Origin: a virus
Length of the DNA: 26,519 nucleotides
IMG/VR virus record: IMGVR_UViG_3300032049_000001
Coordinates: 1-26,519 of that record
Strand: one strand, 5' to 3'
The notes beneath the pieces were generated by a model that was given only the letters and a program-made list of their open reading frames with translations, had not been told where the DNA came from and made no database searches. The position numbers and the translations under genes are program-made. Positions 1 to 7,418 of the stretch are shown here, piece after piece. The number at the start of each line of letters is the position of its first letter. Positions within the stretch are counted from its first letter, which is position 1.

Positions 1-127
1 CCCATTATGCGCGAGATTCTCGGCGCCGCGTTGAAGCTGCTGCTGTCGAAAGTCGAAGCGAGTACTGCGATATCGAGTCTTACGTCTGGCACTTCGCCGG
101 CTACCTCGGCGTAGCGCCGTGGGACTT
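1..127. repeat. Exact 127-bp terminal direct repeat, left copy
   Basis: Bases 1-127 are identical to 26393-26519. The repeat lies inside an open coding region, the tail chaperone gene, and joining the two copies restores an uninterrupted reading frame. That fits a circular or circularly permuted genome cut open by an assembler. The length 127 is a common maximal k-mer size, so the repeat is probably not a biological terminal redundancy. The non-redundant genome is 26,392 bp. Confidence 0.95.
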
Positions 128-395
128 TACGCTCGGCGAACTGCGAGCGATGTACGAAAGTAAGCTATTTCACGATCACTATCACTACGGTGTCATCGTG
201 GCGGCGATTGCGAACGCGTTTCGTGGTAGCGAGTCGCCGACGATTCGAGTCGAAGATATTTTCCCGGATGTTGTCGAGTACCTCGAGCGGTTCGGTGTTT
301 GCGGTGACAACGAGTTGCCGCTACTAACTAAGGACGATCTAAAGTCGTGGCTAGCCCAGCAGAAATCCGAGCGGGTCGCGCGAGTGTCGAGCTGA
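1..395 (+). CDS. Tail assembly chaperone, -1 frame extension (gpT-like part of a gpGT fusion)
   Basis: This open frame has no convincing start of its own. It runs in from the right end of the circular genome, stays open across the junction and stops at 393-395. It lies in the -1 frame relative to the chaperone gene that starts at 26006. The residues 'GVAPWDFTLGELRAMYESK' match the W-x(2)-T-x(2)-E/L pattern usual in the second half of phage tail chaperones. Slippage at T TTT TTC (26377-26383) would join 126 residues of the upstream frame to 134 residues here, giving a 260-aa long form. The position just before the tape measure gene is the classical lambda G/GT arrangement, in which the short and long forms coat the tape measure protein during tail assembly. 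The frameshift is inferred from sequence; the chaperone role follows from the family and position. Confidence 0.8.
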   Translation, partial: HYARDSRRRVEAAAVESRSEYCDIESYVWHFAGYLGVAPWDFTLGELRAMYESKLFHDHYHYGVIVAAIANAFRGSESPTIRVEDIFPDVVEYLERFGVCGDNELPLLTKDDLKSWLAQQKSERVARVSS

Positions 396-2017
396 CGCTG
401 ACGGATCGATTGACCGCGGACCTCAACGCGGTTTCGCGCAAGCTCGCAACGTGGGGCGTTGCGCTGCAGGGTATCGGCGCATCGATACTCGCAGCGTTTC
501 GGCCGGCGCTATCGGTCTTTCAAGAGCAGGAAGCGATAGGTGGCTGGGCGCTGCGACTGCGTACGTCGGTCGAGCAGTTCTCGAAGCTTACGTCGCTCTT
601 TCGCGTTTGGAACGTGAGCGTTGACGAACTTGGCGCATCGCTCGAGAGTATGACCGCGAAGCTCGATGCGAAGGCGGTGGCCGAGTTCGGAGACGTGCTG
701 CAAAATCTCGGCGTCATCTCGTTCGCACATCTACCGCTCCAGCAGCGACTCGAAATCGTACTCGAGGCGTTGCAGCGTATTCCGGACGAAACGCAGCGTG
801 CGCGCATCGCAGTCGAACTTTTCGGCGATAAGGTCGGCATGTCGCTCGTTTTGATGGGCATGCTCTCGAACGACGCGAAGGAGCGACTTGCGAATCTAAC
901 TGCAACTACGAGCGAACGAGTGCAGCACGCCACGCAGGTCATGCAGTCGTGGCGCGAGATCACGGCTTCGATTTCTGCGGTCTGGTATGAGGTCGCTGCT
1001 GCGATTGCGCCAGTGCTGGAGTCGATCGCAGCGTGGCTGCAAAACGCGACTGCGAATCTCGTCGAGTGGGTGCGCGCAAACCAGGGCGCTGTCATTGCGA
1101 TAGCAGCGTTTGCCGCAGGGCTCGTAACCGCCGGTAGTGCGCTACTTGCTTTCGCAGGCATCGTGAAACTCGTTTCGATCGCGATTGGCGTTTTTAGCGC
1201 GCTCCTCGCCGCGGTCAAGCTCGTGCTTCTCGCGATCATGAGTCCGATTGGTCTCGTTGTTGCCGGTGTTGTTGCGCTTGGCGTGGCCGCGGTCGCGAGC
1301 GGCAACAACACGATCGAGAAGTTCCGCGAACTCAAAACTGACTTGCAGGGACTCGCGACCGATTGGTCGAATTCGATAAAAGCGATCGTGGCTTCGATAA
1401 AGTCCGGCGATATCGAGACCGCGTTCAACATACTCGTAAAGGCGTTAGAACTAACGTGGGCCACGTTGATTCGATCGTTGAAGCGCCTGTGGTGGTCGTT
1501 TGTGCGTGACATCTTCGAGTTCTTCGCGAATAATCCGTGGGTGCTGCCGCTCGTCGGTGGTGGTGCGGGTCTCCTTATCGGGGGGCCCGCCGGTGGCCTT
1601 GTTGGTGTTGGTGTCGGTGCGCTCGGCCAAGGTGCGCTTTTACTGAACGCGGAAGAGATCGATAAATTCCTTAGAGATAAGATCGAAAACGTCGATCGCG
1701 CACGCGTCGACCAACTGCGCTGGGAACTCGAGCAAATGATCCTGCAAGCGCTGCGACGCCAACAACAACAGCAAGAGCAGCAGGGTCCACCGAAAGGTCG
1801 CGTCGCAGCGATGGAGGCGGTTTTCGTACCGAAGGAAGATCTCGCAAACATGCTCGCGATCGGCGAAGCGCGCGGTACGTTTACGGCGTTTGCGGCGCGA
1901 CAGCAGTTCGCGTTCGGCACGCGAACGCAGAAGCGTCAAGAAGATTTACTCGCGGATATTCTAAAGGAAGTGCGAAGAGTGCAGCAAGGCGTTCAGGACA
2001 ACATGAAGGTAAAGTAG
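347..2017 (+). CDS. Tail tape measure protein
   Basis: The 556-aa product starts with GTG at 347 and overlaps the chaperone extension by 49 nt. The N-terminal part (residues 1-240) is helical, with tape-measure-like sentences such as 'ELFGDKVGMSLVLMGML'. A long hydrophobic zone covers about residues 248-318, and a second Gly-rich hydrophobic stretch covers about 398-433. A Gln-rich, coiled-coil-like segment follows around 468-480. Tape measure proteins span the tail lumen, set its length and help DNA entry. The roughly 1.5 Å per residue rule would give a short siphovirus tail of about 80 nm, which is an inference. The position directly after the frameshifted chaperone strongly supports the call. 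The large minus-strand open frame across it is a shadow of its codon bias. Confidence 0.9.
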   Translation: MASPAEIRAGRASVELTLTDRLTADLNAVSRKLATWGVALQGIGASILAAFRPALSVFQEQEAIGGWALRLRTSVEQFSKLTSLFRVWNVSVDELGASLESMTAKLDAKAVAEFGDVLQNLGVISFAHLPLQQRLEIVLEALQRIPDETQRARIAVELFGDKVGMSLVLMGMLSNDAKERLANLTATTSERVQHATQVMQSWREITASISAVWYEVAAAIAPVLESIAAWLQNATANLVEWVRANQGAVIAIAAFAAGLVTAGSALLAFAGIVKLVSIAIGVFSALLAAVKLVLLAIMSPIGLVVAGVVALGVAAVASGNNTIEKFRELKTDLQGLATDWSNSIKAIVASIKSGDIETAFNILVKALELTWATLIRSLKRLWWSFVRDIFEFFANNPWVLPLVGGGAGLLIGGPAGGLVGVGVGALGQGALLLNAEEIDKFLRDKIENVDRARVDQLRWELEQMILQALRRQQQQQEQQGPPKGRVAAMEAVFVPKEDLANMLAIGEARGTFTAFAARQQFAFGTRTQKRQEDLLADILKEVRRVQQGVQDNMKVK

Positions 2018-2018
2018 T

Positions 2019-3089
2019 ATGCCGCATCTTCTTTTCAAAATCAACCCCGACGAGCTTTCGCTTTCGTATAATCGCACGAGTTATCGAATCAACGTGCACG
2101 CGATCGATTATCCTAATGTGATCTCGGTCGCGAACGCAATCTATACGTACACGCCTCCGATCTTTCTTGGCCTTACGCGATCGGACGTAGATATTCGCGC
2201 GAACGAAGACGGTCGAACCTACGATGTCGCGATCACGTACTCCGCGGAGCCGAGCGACGAAGCGGTTGACGCGAGTCCGCCGTCGGCGACGAAGTCTGCG
2301 CCGGCATCGGATACGGTCGATCTCTCGTTCGGCTACTCGATCTCCGCAGAGGCGCAGCAGATTCACGTTACGAGTGCGATCTCGCAGGGTCGTGTTGGTG
2401 CGGGTAACGCGACCGCGAGCGGAACGAATCTGCAGTGCGTTGCGTTCTCGGAAGTAGTCCCCGATGGCATCGGTGCGAACCCTGCGCACGAAGGTCGAAC
2501 GATTTTCGTGACCGGCGGTCCGTCGGTGTGGACGTACGGTCCGTATCGGATCGTAGCGCTAAACGGCGCACGCTGGGTGCTCGATCGTAATCCCGCGCCA
2601 GTCGGCGCGAGTGGCGGCGTGTGGACAATGCCAGCCGATGCGCCGGACTTCGAGAACGCAATCAACGTCTCCGAAGATTCGATCGAGGGCTGCGATATCG
2701 CTGCTCCGTCGCTCTCATTCGAGCGGCGTATCACAATTCCAGTCGTGAATGTCGCTTACATTCAAACCGTGATGCGTCTAATAGGCAAAGTCAACAAGAA
2801 GAAGTTCTACCACTTCGAGCCGGGCGAGGTCCTCTATCTCGGCTGCGTCGCGGATAAAGAGAACGCGAGTGCGTGGAAAGTTACGCATAAGTTCCGAGTC
2901 GAGCGCAACCAGCGAAACGTTCGCATCACGAAGGAGATAACGGTGCCATTGAAGCGTGGCCACGACTATCTCTGGGTCAAGTATCGCCCGGTGACGCGTT
3001 GGGGCATGGTCGTCCAAGAACCGGTCGCGGCGTACGTCTCGGTCGTCTACGAAGAGGGCGACTTTAGTCTACTCGGTATCGGAACGTGA
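2019..3089 (+). CDS. Tail-tip associated structural protein (planctomycete-phage type)
   Basis: The 356-aa product starts at ATG 2019, one base after the tape measure stop. The N-terminal 75 residues resemble the small beta domain often found after tape measure genes ('TSYRINVHAIDYP' ... 'RTYDVAITYSA'). A poorly conserved linker rich in Ala, Ser and Gly follows at about 80-190. The C-terminal half contains 'NVSEDSIEGCDIAAP', 'VMRLIGKVNKKKFYHFEPG', 'EVLYLGC' and 'GHDYLWVKYR'. I recall these as features of an uncharacterised structural family common in planctomycete genomes and prophages. By position it could be a distal tail or tail-tip component. No catalytic motif is visible. The structural role is inferred from context; the family likeness is from memory. 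Confidence 0.6.
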   Translation: MPHLLFKINPDELSLSYNRTSYRINVHAIDYPNVISVANAIYTYTPPIFLGLTRSDVDIRANEDGRTYDVAITYSAEPSDEAVDASPPSATKSAPASDTVDLSFGYSISAEAQQIHVTSAISQGRVGAGNATASGTNLQCVAFSEVVPDGIGANPAHEGRTIFVTGGPSVWTYGPYRIVALNGARWVLDRNPAPVGASGGVWTMPADAPDFENAINVSEDSIEGCDIAAPSLSFERRITIPVVNVAYIQTVMRLIGKVNKKKFYHFEPGEVLYLGCVADKENASAWKVTHKFRVERNQRNVRITKEITVPLKRGHDYLWVKYRPVTRWGMVVQEPVAAYVSVVYEEGDFSLLGIGT

Positions 3090-3098
3090 GGTGCGATC

Positions 3099-4241
3099 GT
3101 GAGCGATCCGTTATCGTTCGTTTCTCCCGGTGATCCGATCGGTGAGCTCGCGCGCGCCGATCGGATCAATCTTCTCATCGAGTCCGCGCGGCGCGTCTTG
3201 CGACCGCAGACATCGCCGAGCGATATCGAGAAAGAGATTTTCCGCGCACTGCAACCGCATAATATCGTTTACGTCAAGACGCCGATACCGGCACGCGAAT
3301 ACACGATCTGGCGCATCGCTGGCAACCTCACGTCACCGAGCGCGCTCCTCGCACCGCAAGCGTATCGAGTCGAAGCGCCCGAGGACTCGTGCGACCCGTT
3401 CGTCGTGCTCGTCGAGCCGTCGGACGGCGTTACGCTTGCGCGTGCGGCGGTGAGCGGCGTCGTCTTCGGTTACGTTCTCGGGCAGGGAAAGTACGCGCAT
3501 GCGATTCCCGGCGATCCGTATTTTCTCGAAGCGGACGACTACGGACCGGCGCGCATTCTTTATCGCGCAGGCAACTACGCGCTACTTCGACTTGGCGACT
3601 CGCGACATCAACGGCGATGCAAAAAGCTAAAGACGGACGAATACGGTTACGCGTACTATGGTCCTTACGGATTCGAGATCGAGGACGAAGAAGAGCGAGA
3701 CGAAGACGAAGAGCGGCAGTGCATCGACTGTCTCGCTAAGCTCTGCGTTGTTCGCGACTACTCGGGCGCGATCGTCGATATCTTCTACGAGGACACAAGC
3801 GGCAACCGTGTGCGTGTTCCGGATTGCACGAGTGCGCCGTATGGCGATGGCGGCAGCAGCGGTGGCGGCGGAGGATGCTGTCCGTCGGGCGACAGCGAGT
3901 ACGTACTCGAATACGACTTCGTCGTGTTCGGAAGTACGTTTTCCGGAGTGAGCTACTCTTTGGGTTGGGTGGGAGAAATTATAGGATGGTCGTTTACGAT
4001 ACCTAATCCGCCGTGCGATAACGGACCGCCTCCAGTGTACCTGTTTGTGTACTTTTCTGCGCGTTGCGAGAACGGTAGCATTTATCCTTCGGTTACACTA
4101 GTGTGCGGTACTCCGTTTTGCACTCTAAATCCCAGTGACTTCGAGGTAACGGTAACAGGATGCCCCGGTAACCCGACGATTTATCTCACGATTCTCCCCG
4201 GTCGTTGCGCATCAGGTTCGTTCGTACTTAGGCCAGCCTAA
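3099..4241 (+). CDS. Putative tail fibre / receptor-binding protein with a Cys-rich C-terminal domain
   Basis: The 380-aa product starts with GTG at 3099, nine bases after the previous stop. Residues 1-185 form a mixed alpha/beta module. An acidic stretch (EEERDEDEER) and a CxxC element (CIDC) follow. A glycine linker at about residues 251-259 leads into CC and a C-terminal domain rich in Cys, Pro, Tyr and Phe. The DNA for the last 100 residues (about 3940-4241) loses the TCG/CGA-heavy codon style of its neighbours and is more T-rich, which suggests a recently exchanged adhesin domain. The paired cysteines suggest disulphides in the mature virion. The function is inferred from its place between tail genes and from this modular build; no named family was recognised. 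Confidence 0.5.
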   Translation: MSDPLSFVSPGDPIGELARADRINLLIESARRVLRPQTSPSDIEKEIFRALQPHNIVYVKTPIPAREYTIWRIAGNLTSPSALLAPQAYRVEAPEDSCDPFVVLVEPSDGVTLARAAVSGVVFGYVLGQGKYAHAIPGDPYFLEADDYGPARILYRAGNYALLRLGDSRHQRRCKKLKTDEYGYAYYGPYGFEIEDEEERDEDEERQCIDCLAKLCVVRDYSGAIVDIFYEDTSGNRVRVPDCTSAPYGDGGSSGGGGGCCPSGDSEYVLEYDFVVFGSTFSGVSYSLGWVGEIIGWSFTIPNPPCDNGPPPVYLFVYFSARCENGSIYPSVTLVCGTPFCTLNPSDFEVTVTGCPGNPTIYLTILPGRCASGSFVLRPA

Positions 4242-4253
4242 GTCGAGGTCGTT

Positions 4254-5729
4254 ATGCTCGATCCGCTCGCGAACGTTCACGACCACACCGGCGATCGAAA
4301 GTGGGCGCACTGTCCGAATACGATTCGCGCTCACTACGAGGCGCTTGATCGCGTAATTGACCTCGCGCACAACGAACCGTACACTGGCCACGACTTCGAC
4401 TTCGGAGTCGTTTACGTCGGTGGCGGTCGATATTGGCCTGGCATCGTAGTCGGTGTTCGACTATTGCGTCACGTCGGCTATCGCGGACCGATCGAAGTCT
4501 GGCGTGGTCACTACGCAGACGAAGAACCGATTCGCGAATCCGATCTAGACGGCTACGACGTTCGCATCGTCGATGCACGCGAAGTTGCGAAGACGACGCG
4601 GCCACGTATTCTTCGCGGCTGGGAAGCGAAGCTGCATGCGATCCGGCACACGAGGTTTCGTCGTGTACTTTTTCTCGACGCGGACGCGTACTGCGTCGTC
4701 GATCCGACGCCGTACTTCGATCGCTTTTCGGACTTCGCGTTTTGGAGCGAAAATCGACAGAATATCCGCTGGCACTACGTCTGGCCTTCGCACGATCGAC
4801 GCGACGTAGTCGGCGTGCAAGGCGGTCAGTTTTTCGTTGATCGCGAGAGCTCGTGGCCACTCGTTGTCATTGCGGATTGGATTTGCCAGCATAGCGACTT
4901 CTACTTCCAGCATCTCTACGGTGATCAAGACGCGTGGCGACTCGCGATTGCGATTACGGAGTCGCCGTACACGATCGTTGGGCCAGCGACGTGGCAGCAT
5001 CCCGCGTTCGTGTGCTCGCTCGACAATCGAAGGTTCGTAGTGCATCGTCCGGTCTCGAAGCTCTTCCGCGCATGCGATTGGAATGCTCGCGACTGCACAG
5101 TCGATTTCGCGCCGCATTTACCGTTCGAGACGTTCGTGTGGCGCGAGTTCGCAAAATTCGCCGAACACGAAGTCGAGGAGTGCGAACCTGCATTCACAAG
5201 TCTCTATCGACGTGGCGCGACGCGTGTCTTCGACTCGCCATCGGTGGACGATCGTACATATCTTGCATGCATTGAGACTTTAGCTAAGACGCACAGTTGG
5301 ACTAAGATTGTCGATCTTGGGTGCGGCAACGGTCGGATCACGAAGGAGATCGCGCGTCGAACCGGAGTCGAAGTCGTTGGTCTCGACTGCGTGCACGAAA
5401 TACTACCGGAGAGCGACCTATCGAATCTTCGCTTCGAGTACGCGAACGCGTTCGAGATCGACTCGATTCCCGATGGCGATGCGTTACTCGTGAAGGACGT
5501 TCTCGCGTACTGGCCGTTTGCACACGTCCGCAGTTGGTTGCGCGAAGTCATGACGCAATCGAAGTGGCGACACGTCGTGATCACGAACGATGTCACGCAG
5601 TTCCCGTCCGAGATGCCGTTCGGCCGACACCACGGGATCAACCCCGAGCTTTGCGATTTTTTGCATGAGATCGCGCATGTGCAAATTCGCCTAGAAAACA
5701 AGGCAATTTTGCTGATTTTCGTTCGATGA
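4254..5729 (+). CDS. Glycosyltransferase-methyltransferase fusion protein
   Basis: This 491-aa product has two apparent enzyme domains. Residues 50-290 look like a GT-A-fold nucleotide-sugar transferase: 'GVVYVGGGRYWPGIVVGVR' resembles the opening strand and helix, and 'VLFLDADAYCV' holds a DxD metal/nucleotide-sugar motif (D142-A-D144), as in alpha-mannosyltransferase-like enzymes. Residues 340-491 look like a class I SAM-dependent methyltransferase, with motif I 'VDLGCGNG' (353-360), an acidic residue after the next strand ('VVGLDC') and a motif IV-like 'DALLVKDVLAYW'. A GAGG ribosome site precedes ATG 4254. Its place directly after the putative receptor-binding gene suggests modification of that protein or of a host surface glycan. 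The domains are seen in sequence; the substrate is unknown. Confidence 0.7.
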   Translation: MLDPLANVHDHTGDRKWAHCPNTIRAHYEALDRVIDLAHNEPYTGHDFDFGVVYVGGGRYWPGIVVGVRLLRHVGYRGPIEVWRGHYADEEPIRESDLDGYDVRIVDAREVAKTTRPRILRGWEAKLHAIRHTRFRRVLFLDADAYCVVDPTPYFDRFSDFAFWSENRQNIRWHYVWPSHDRRDVVGVQGGQFFVDRESSWPLVVIADWICQHSDFYFQHLYGDQDAWRLAIAITESPYTIVGPATWQHPAFVCSLDNRRFVVHRPVSKLFRACDWNARDCTVDFAPHLPFETFVWREFAKFAEHEVEECEPAFTSLYRRGATRVFDSPSVDDRTYLACIETLAKTHSWTKIVDLGCGNGRITKEIARRTGVEVVGLDCVHEILPESDLSNLRFEYANAFEIDSIPDGDALLVKDVLAYWPFAHVRSWLREVMTQSKWRHVVITNDVTQFPSEMPFGRHHGINPELCDFLHEIAHVQIRLENKAILLIFVR

Positions 5730-5731
5730 AA

Positions 5732-5751
5732 CGTCATCGTTTTTGATGACG
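5732..5751 (+). other. Stem-loop after the tail module
   Basis: There is a perfect 7-bp stem (CGTCATC/GATGACG) with a GTTTTT loop, three bases after the glycosyltransferase stop. No U-tract follows, so it is not a standard intrinsic terminator. It sits in the 99-bp gap between the tail module and the replication module and may mark an mRNA end or processing site. Confidence 0.4.
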
Positions 5752-5828
5752 CAACTACAAAAAAATCGGGTACGAGGTAAGCTACGGTTGCGGGTTCCAG
5801 GAGTTGTGCGAAGTGTGGAGGCGTTTCG

Positions 5829-6569
5829 ATGAAACCGGTTCGCGAAGTCGAGAAGTTACCGCCGCGAGTTATGCTTTACGGTGTCGAGGGCATCGGCAAG
5901 ACGACGTTCGGTGCGTCGGCACCGAAGCCGATCTTCGTGCTGACGGAAGACGGCCTCGGCGACCTTGATGTCGAGCACTTTCCGTTAGCGAAGTCGTACG
6001 ACGATGTACGTCACGCGCTCTGCTATGTACGTGACGAGGCACACGACTTCGAGACGATCGTGCTGGACTCACTCGATTGGCTCGAGCGACTCATACACGA
6101 TTACGTGTGTGCGGAACACAACGTTTTAACGATCGAACGCGTAGATGGCGGTTACGGTCGCGGCTACGTGGCAGCGCTCAAAGTCTGGCGCGAGGTGATC
6201 GGAATTCTTGACGAGATTCGCGCACAGCGGCGGATGATTGTGATCGGCATCGCGCATGCGAAGGTCGAGCGATTCGAGGACCCGGAGTCGCCGGCGTACG
6301 ATCGTTATTCGCCGCGACTGCATAAAACGTCAGCTGCGCTCGTAACCGAGTGGATGGACGCAGTACTCTTCGCGCACTGGCGCTTCGCTGTCAGAACGGA
6401 GACGGGTAATTTCGGAAAGACCCGTGGTGTCGCGGTCGCATCGCGAACGGACTGCGAGCGCGTTATTCGCGTTACCGGCGGGCCGACGTGTGTGGCGAAG
6501 AATCGGTACGGACTTACAGGTGAACTTCCGCTTAGTTGGGACGAATTTGCGAAGGCGATCGGTTACTAA
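5829..6569 (+). CDS. Sak4-like RecA-fold ATPase (phage recombination ATPase)
   Basis: This 246-aa protein has a Walker A motif 'GVEGIGKTT' (residues 18-26) and a Walker B strand 'TIVLD' (76-80) followed by S81. That arrangement is typical of the short phage AAA/RecA-fold proteins called Sak4, which assist single-strand annealing and recombination. The conserved 'MIVIGIAHAKVERFEDPE' region around residues 136-153 matches the sensor part of the family. The length fits the usual 220-260 aa. The next genes are a DUF669-like protein, RusA and a prim-pol, so it heads a recombination-replication operon. Start ATG 5829 follows a GGAGG-like site at about 5817. The family call is good; which DNA reactions it performs is inferred. 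Confidence 0.8.
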   Translation: MKPVREVEKLPPRVMLYGVEGIGKTTFGASAPKPIFVLTEDGLGDLDVEHFPLAKSYDDVRHALCYVRDEAHDFETIVLDSLDWLERLIHDYVCAEHNVLTIERVDGGYGRGYVAALKVWREVIGILDEIRAQRRMIVIGIAHAKVERFEDPESPAYDRYSPRLHKTSAALVTEWMDAVLFAHWRFAVRTETGNFGKTRGVAVASRTDCERVIRVTGGPTCVAKNRYGLTGELPLSWDEFAKAIGY

Positions 6570-6586
6570 GAGAAAGGAGAGAAGCG

Positions 6587-7054
6587 ATGGCGCTACTACC
6601 CGAAGAGTTCGATGCGTCGAGTGTACCGACTCGATTCGGCATGCTGCCCGAAGGCCGCTACGTAGTCGCGATCACGAAGACCGAGATTCGTTCTTCGATG
6701 AGCGGCACGGGCCAGTATCTCGCGGTCGAGTTTACTGTGCAGGAACCCGCAGAGTATCTCGGTCGAACGGTTCTCGTGCGTGTAAACGTTTTCCACGATA
6801 ACCCAATCGCTCGCGAGTACGCGAAGGCCGAGTTGGCCGCGATCTGCACGGCGTGCGGAAAGACGAAGATTTCGGATACGGACGAGCTTCTTCGTTCGCT
6901 ACTCGTTATCGATCTTCGTTATCGATCGTCTCAGGACGGTACGCAGTATCCACGAGTCGTGAACTACTATCCGTATCGACTTCCGGAACCGAAGTTAGGC
7001 GAGACTAAGGAATCAATACCGAAACCACCGCGGCGTGGCAACGCACAGCGATGA
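6587..7054 (+). CDS. DUF669-like protein, probable ssDNA-binding partner of the Sak4-like ATPase
   Basis: I take ATG 6587 as the start because AAAGGAGAG lies just upstream and an upstream in-frame start would run back into the ATPase gene. The product is 155 aa. Its first 110 residues look like an OB-type beta barrel of the DUF669 kind: 'LPEGRYVVAITKTEIR', 'GTGQYLAVEFTVQEP', 'LVRVNVFHDNP' and 'AKAELAAICTACGK'. A basic Pro/Lys/Arg-rich tail follows (KPPRRGNAQR). DUF669 proteins commonly sit beside Sak4-like ATPases in phages and probably bind single-stranded DNA. No replicative SSB is seen elsewhere, so this may fill that role. The family likeness is from memory and the SSB role is inferred. 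Confidence 0.65.
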   Translation: MALLPEEFDASSVPTRFGMLPEGRYVVAITKTEIRSSMSGTGQYLAVEFTVQEPAEYLGRTVLVRVNVFHDNPIAREYAKAELAAICTACGKTKISDTDELLRSLLVIDLRYRSSQDGTQYPRVVNYYPYRLPEPKLGETKESIPKPPRRGNAQR

Positions 7055-7061
7055 CATCGTA

Positions 7062-7418
7062 ATGCCACCGAAGCGTAGAGTCGAGCTTGTACTTCCGTAT
7101 CCGCCGTCGGTGAATTCCTACTGGCGGCACGCGCGGGGTCGTCACTATCTCTCGCGTGCCGCGAAGAACTATCGAGAGCTCGTCGTGCTTTCGATTCCGA
7201 AAGACGTGCGATTTGATCGCGAAGTCGAAGTTTTCGTCGAAGTGCGACCGCCGGATAATCGACGGCGCGACATCGATAACGTTCTCAAGGCGATCCTCGA
7301 CGTGCTCGAGTTTACGGGTCTGATCGCGGACGATTTTCTCGTATCGCGGATCGAAGTCATTCGTGGCGAAGTGGTACCGCGTGGAGAGTGTCATGTTGTC
7401 GTCAGCGAAGTACGGTAA
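7062..7418 (+). CDS. rusA: RusA-family Holliday junction resolvase
   Basis: The 118-aa product, counted from ATG 7062, starts with the RusA signature 'LPYPPSVNSYWRH' followed by 'GRHYLS'. It carries 'NRRRDIDNVLKAILD', with D70, D72 and K76, and then D90-D91. These fall at almost the same numbers as the catalytic aspartates and lysine of E. coli RusA, which supports this start over the upstream in-frame GTG at 7035. RusA dimers cut four-way junctions. Here it probably resolves recombination or replication branches before packaging. The gene starts seven bases after the DUF669 stop and overlaps the prim-pol gene, so it is translationally linked to both. Confidence 0.9.
   Translation: MPPKRRVELVLPYPPSVNSYWRHARGRHYLSRAAKNYRELVVLSIPKDVRFDREVEVFVEVRPPDNRRRDIDNVLKAILDVLEFTGLIADDFLVSRIEVIRGEVVPRGECHVVVSEVR

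Noticed and set aside
1-127. Genuine packaged terminal redundancy
   Set aside because: The 127-bp length equals a common assembly k-mer and the repeat falls within a gene. A circular assembly overlap explains it better.
520-1920. A 466-codon open frame on the minus strand across the tape measure gene
   Set aside because: Ser/Ala/Arg/Cys-rich nonsense composition, no ribosome site, and it mirrors the codon bias of the well-supported tape measure gene. All convincing genes are on the + strand.
5732-5751. Intrinsic terminator at the end of the tail module
   Set aside because: A perfect 7-bp stem but no U-tract on the + strand, so kept only as a stem-loop.
6536-6586. Upstream start for the DUF669-like gene
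   Set aside because: It would overlap the ATPase gene with no ribosome site, whereas ATG 6587 has AAAGGAGAG.
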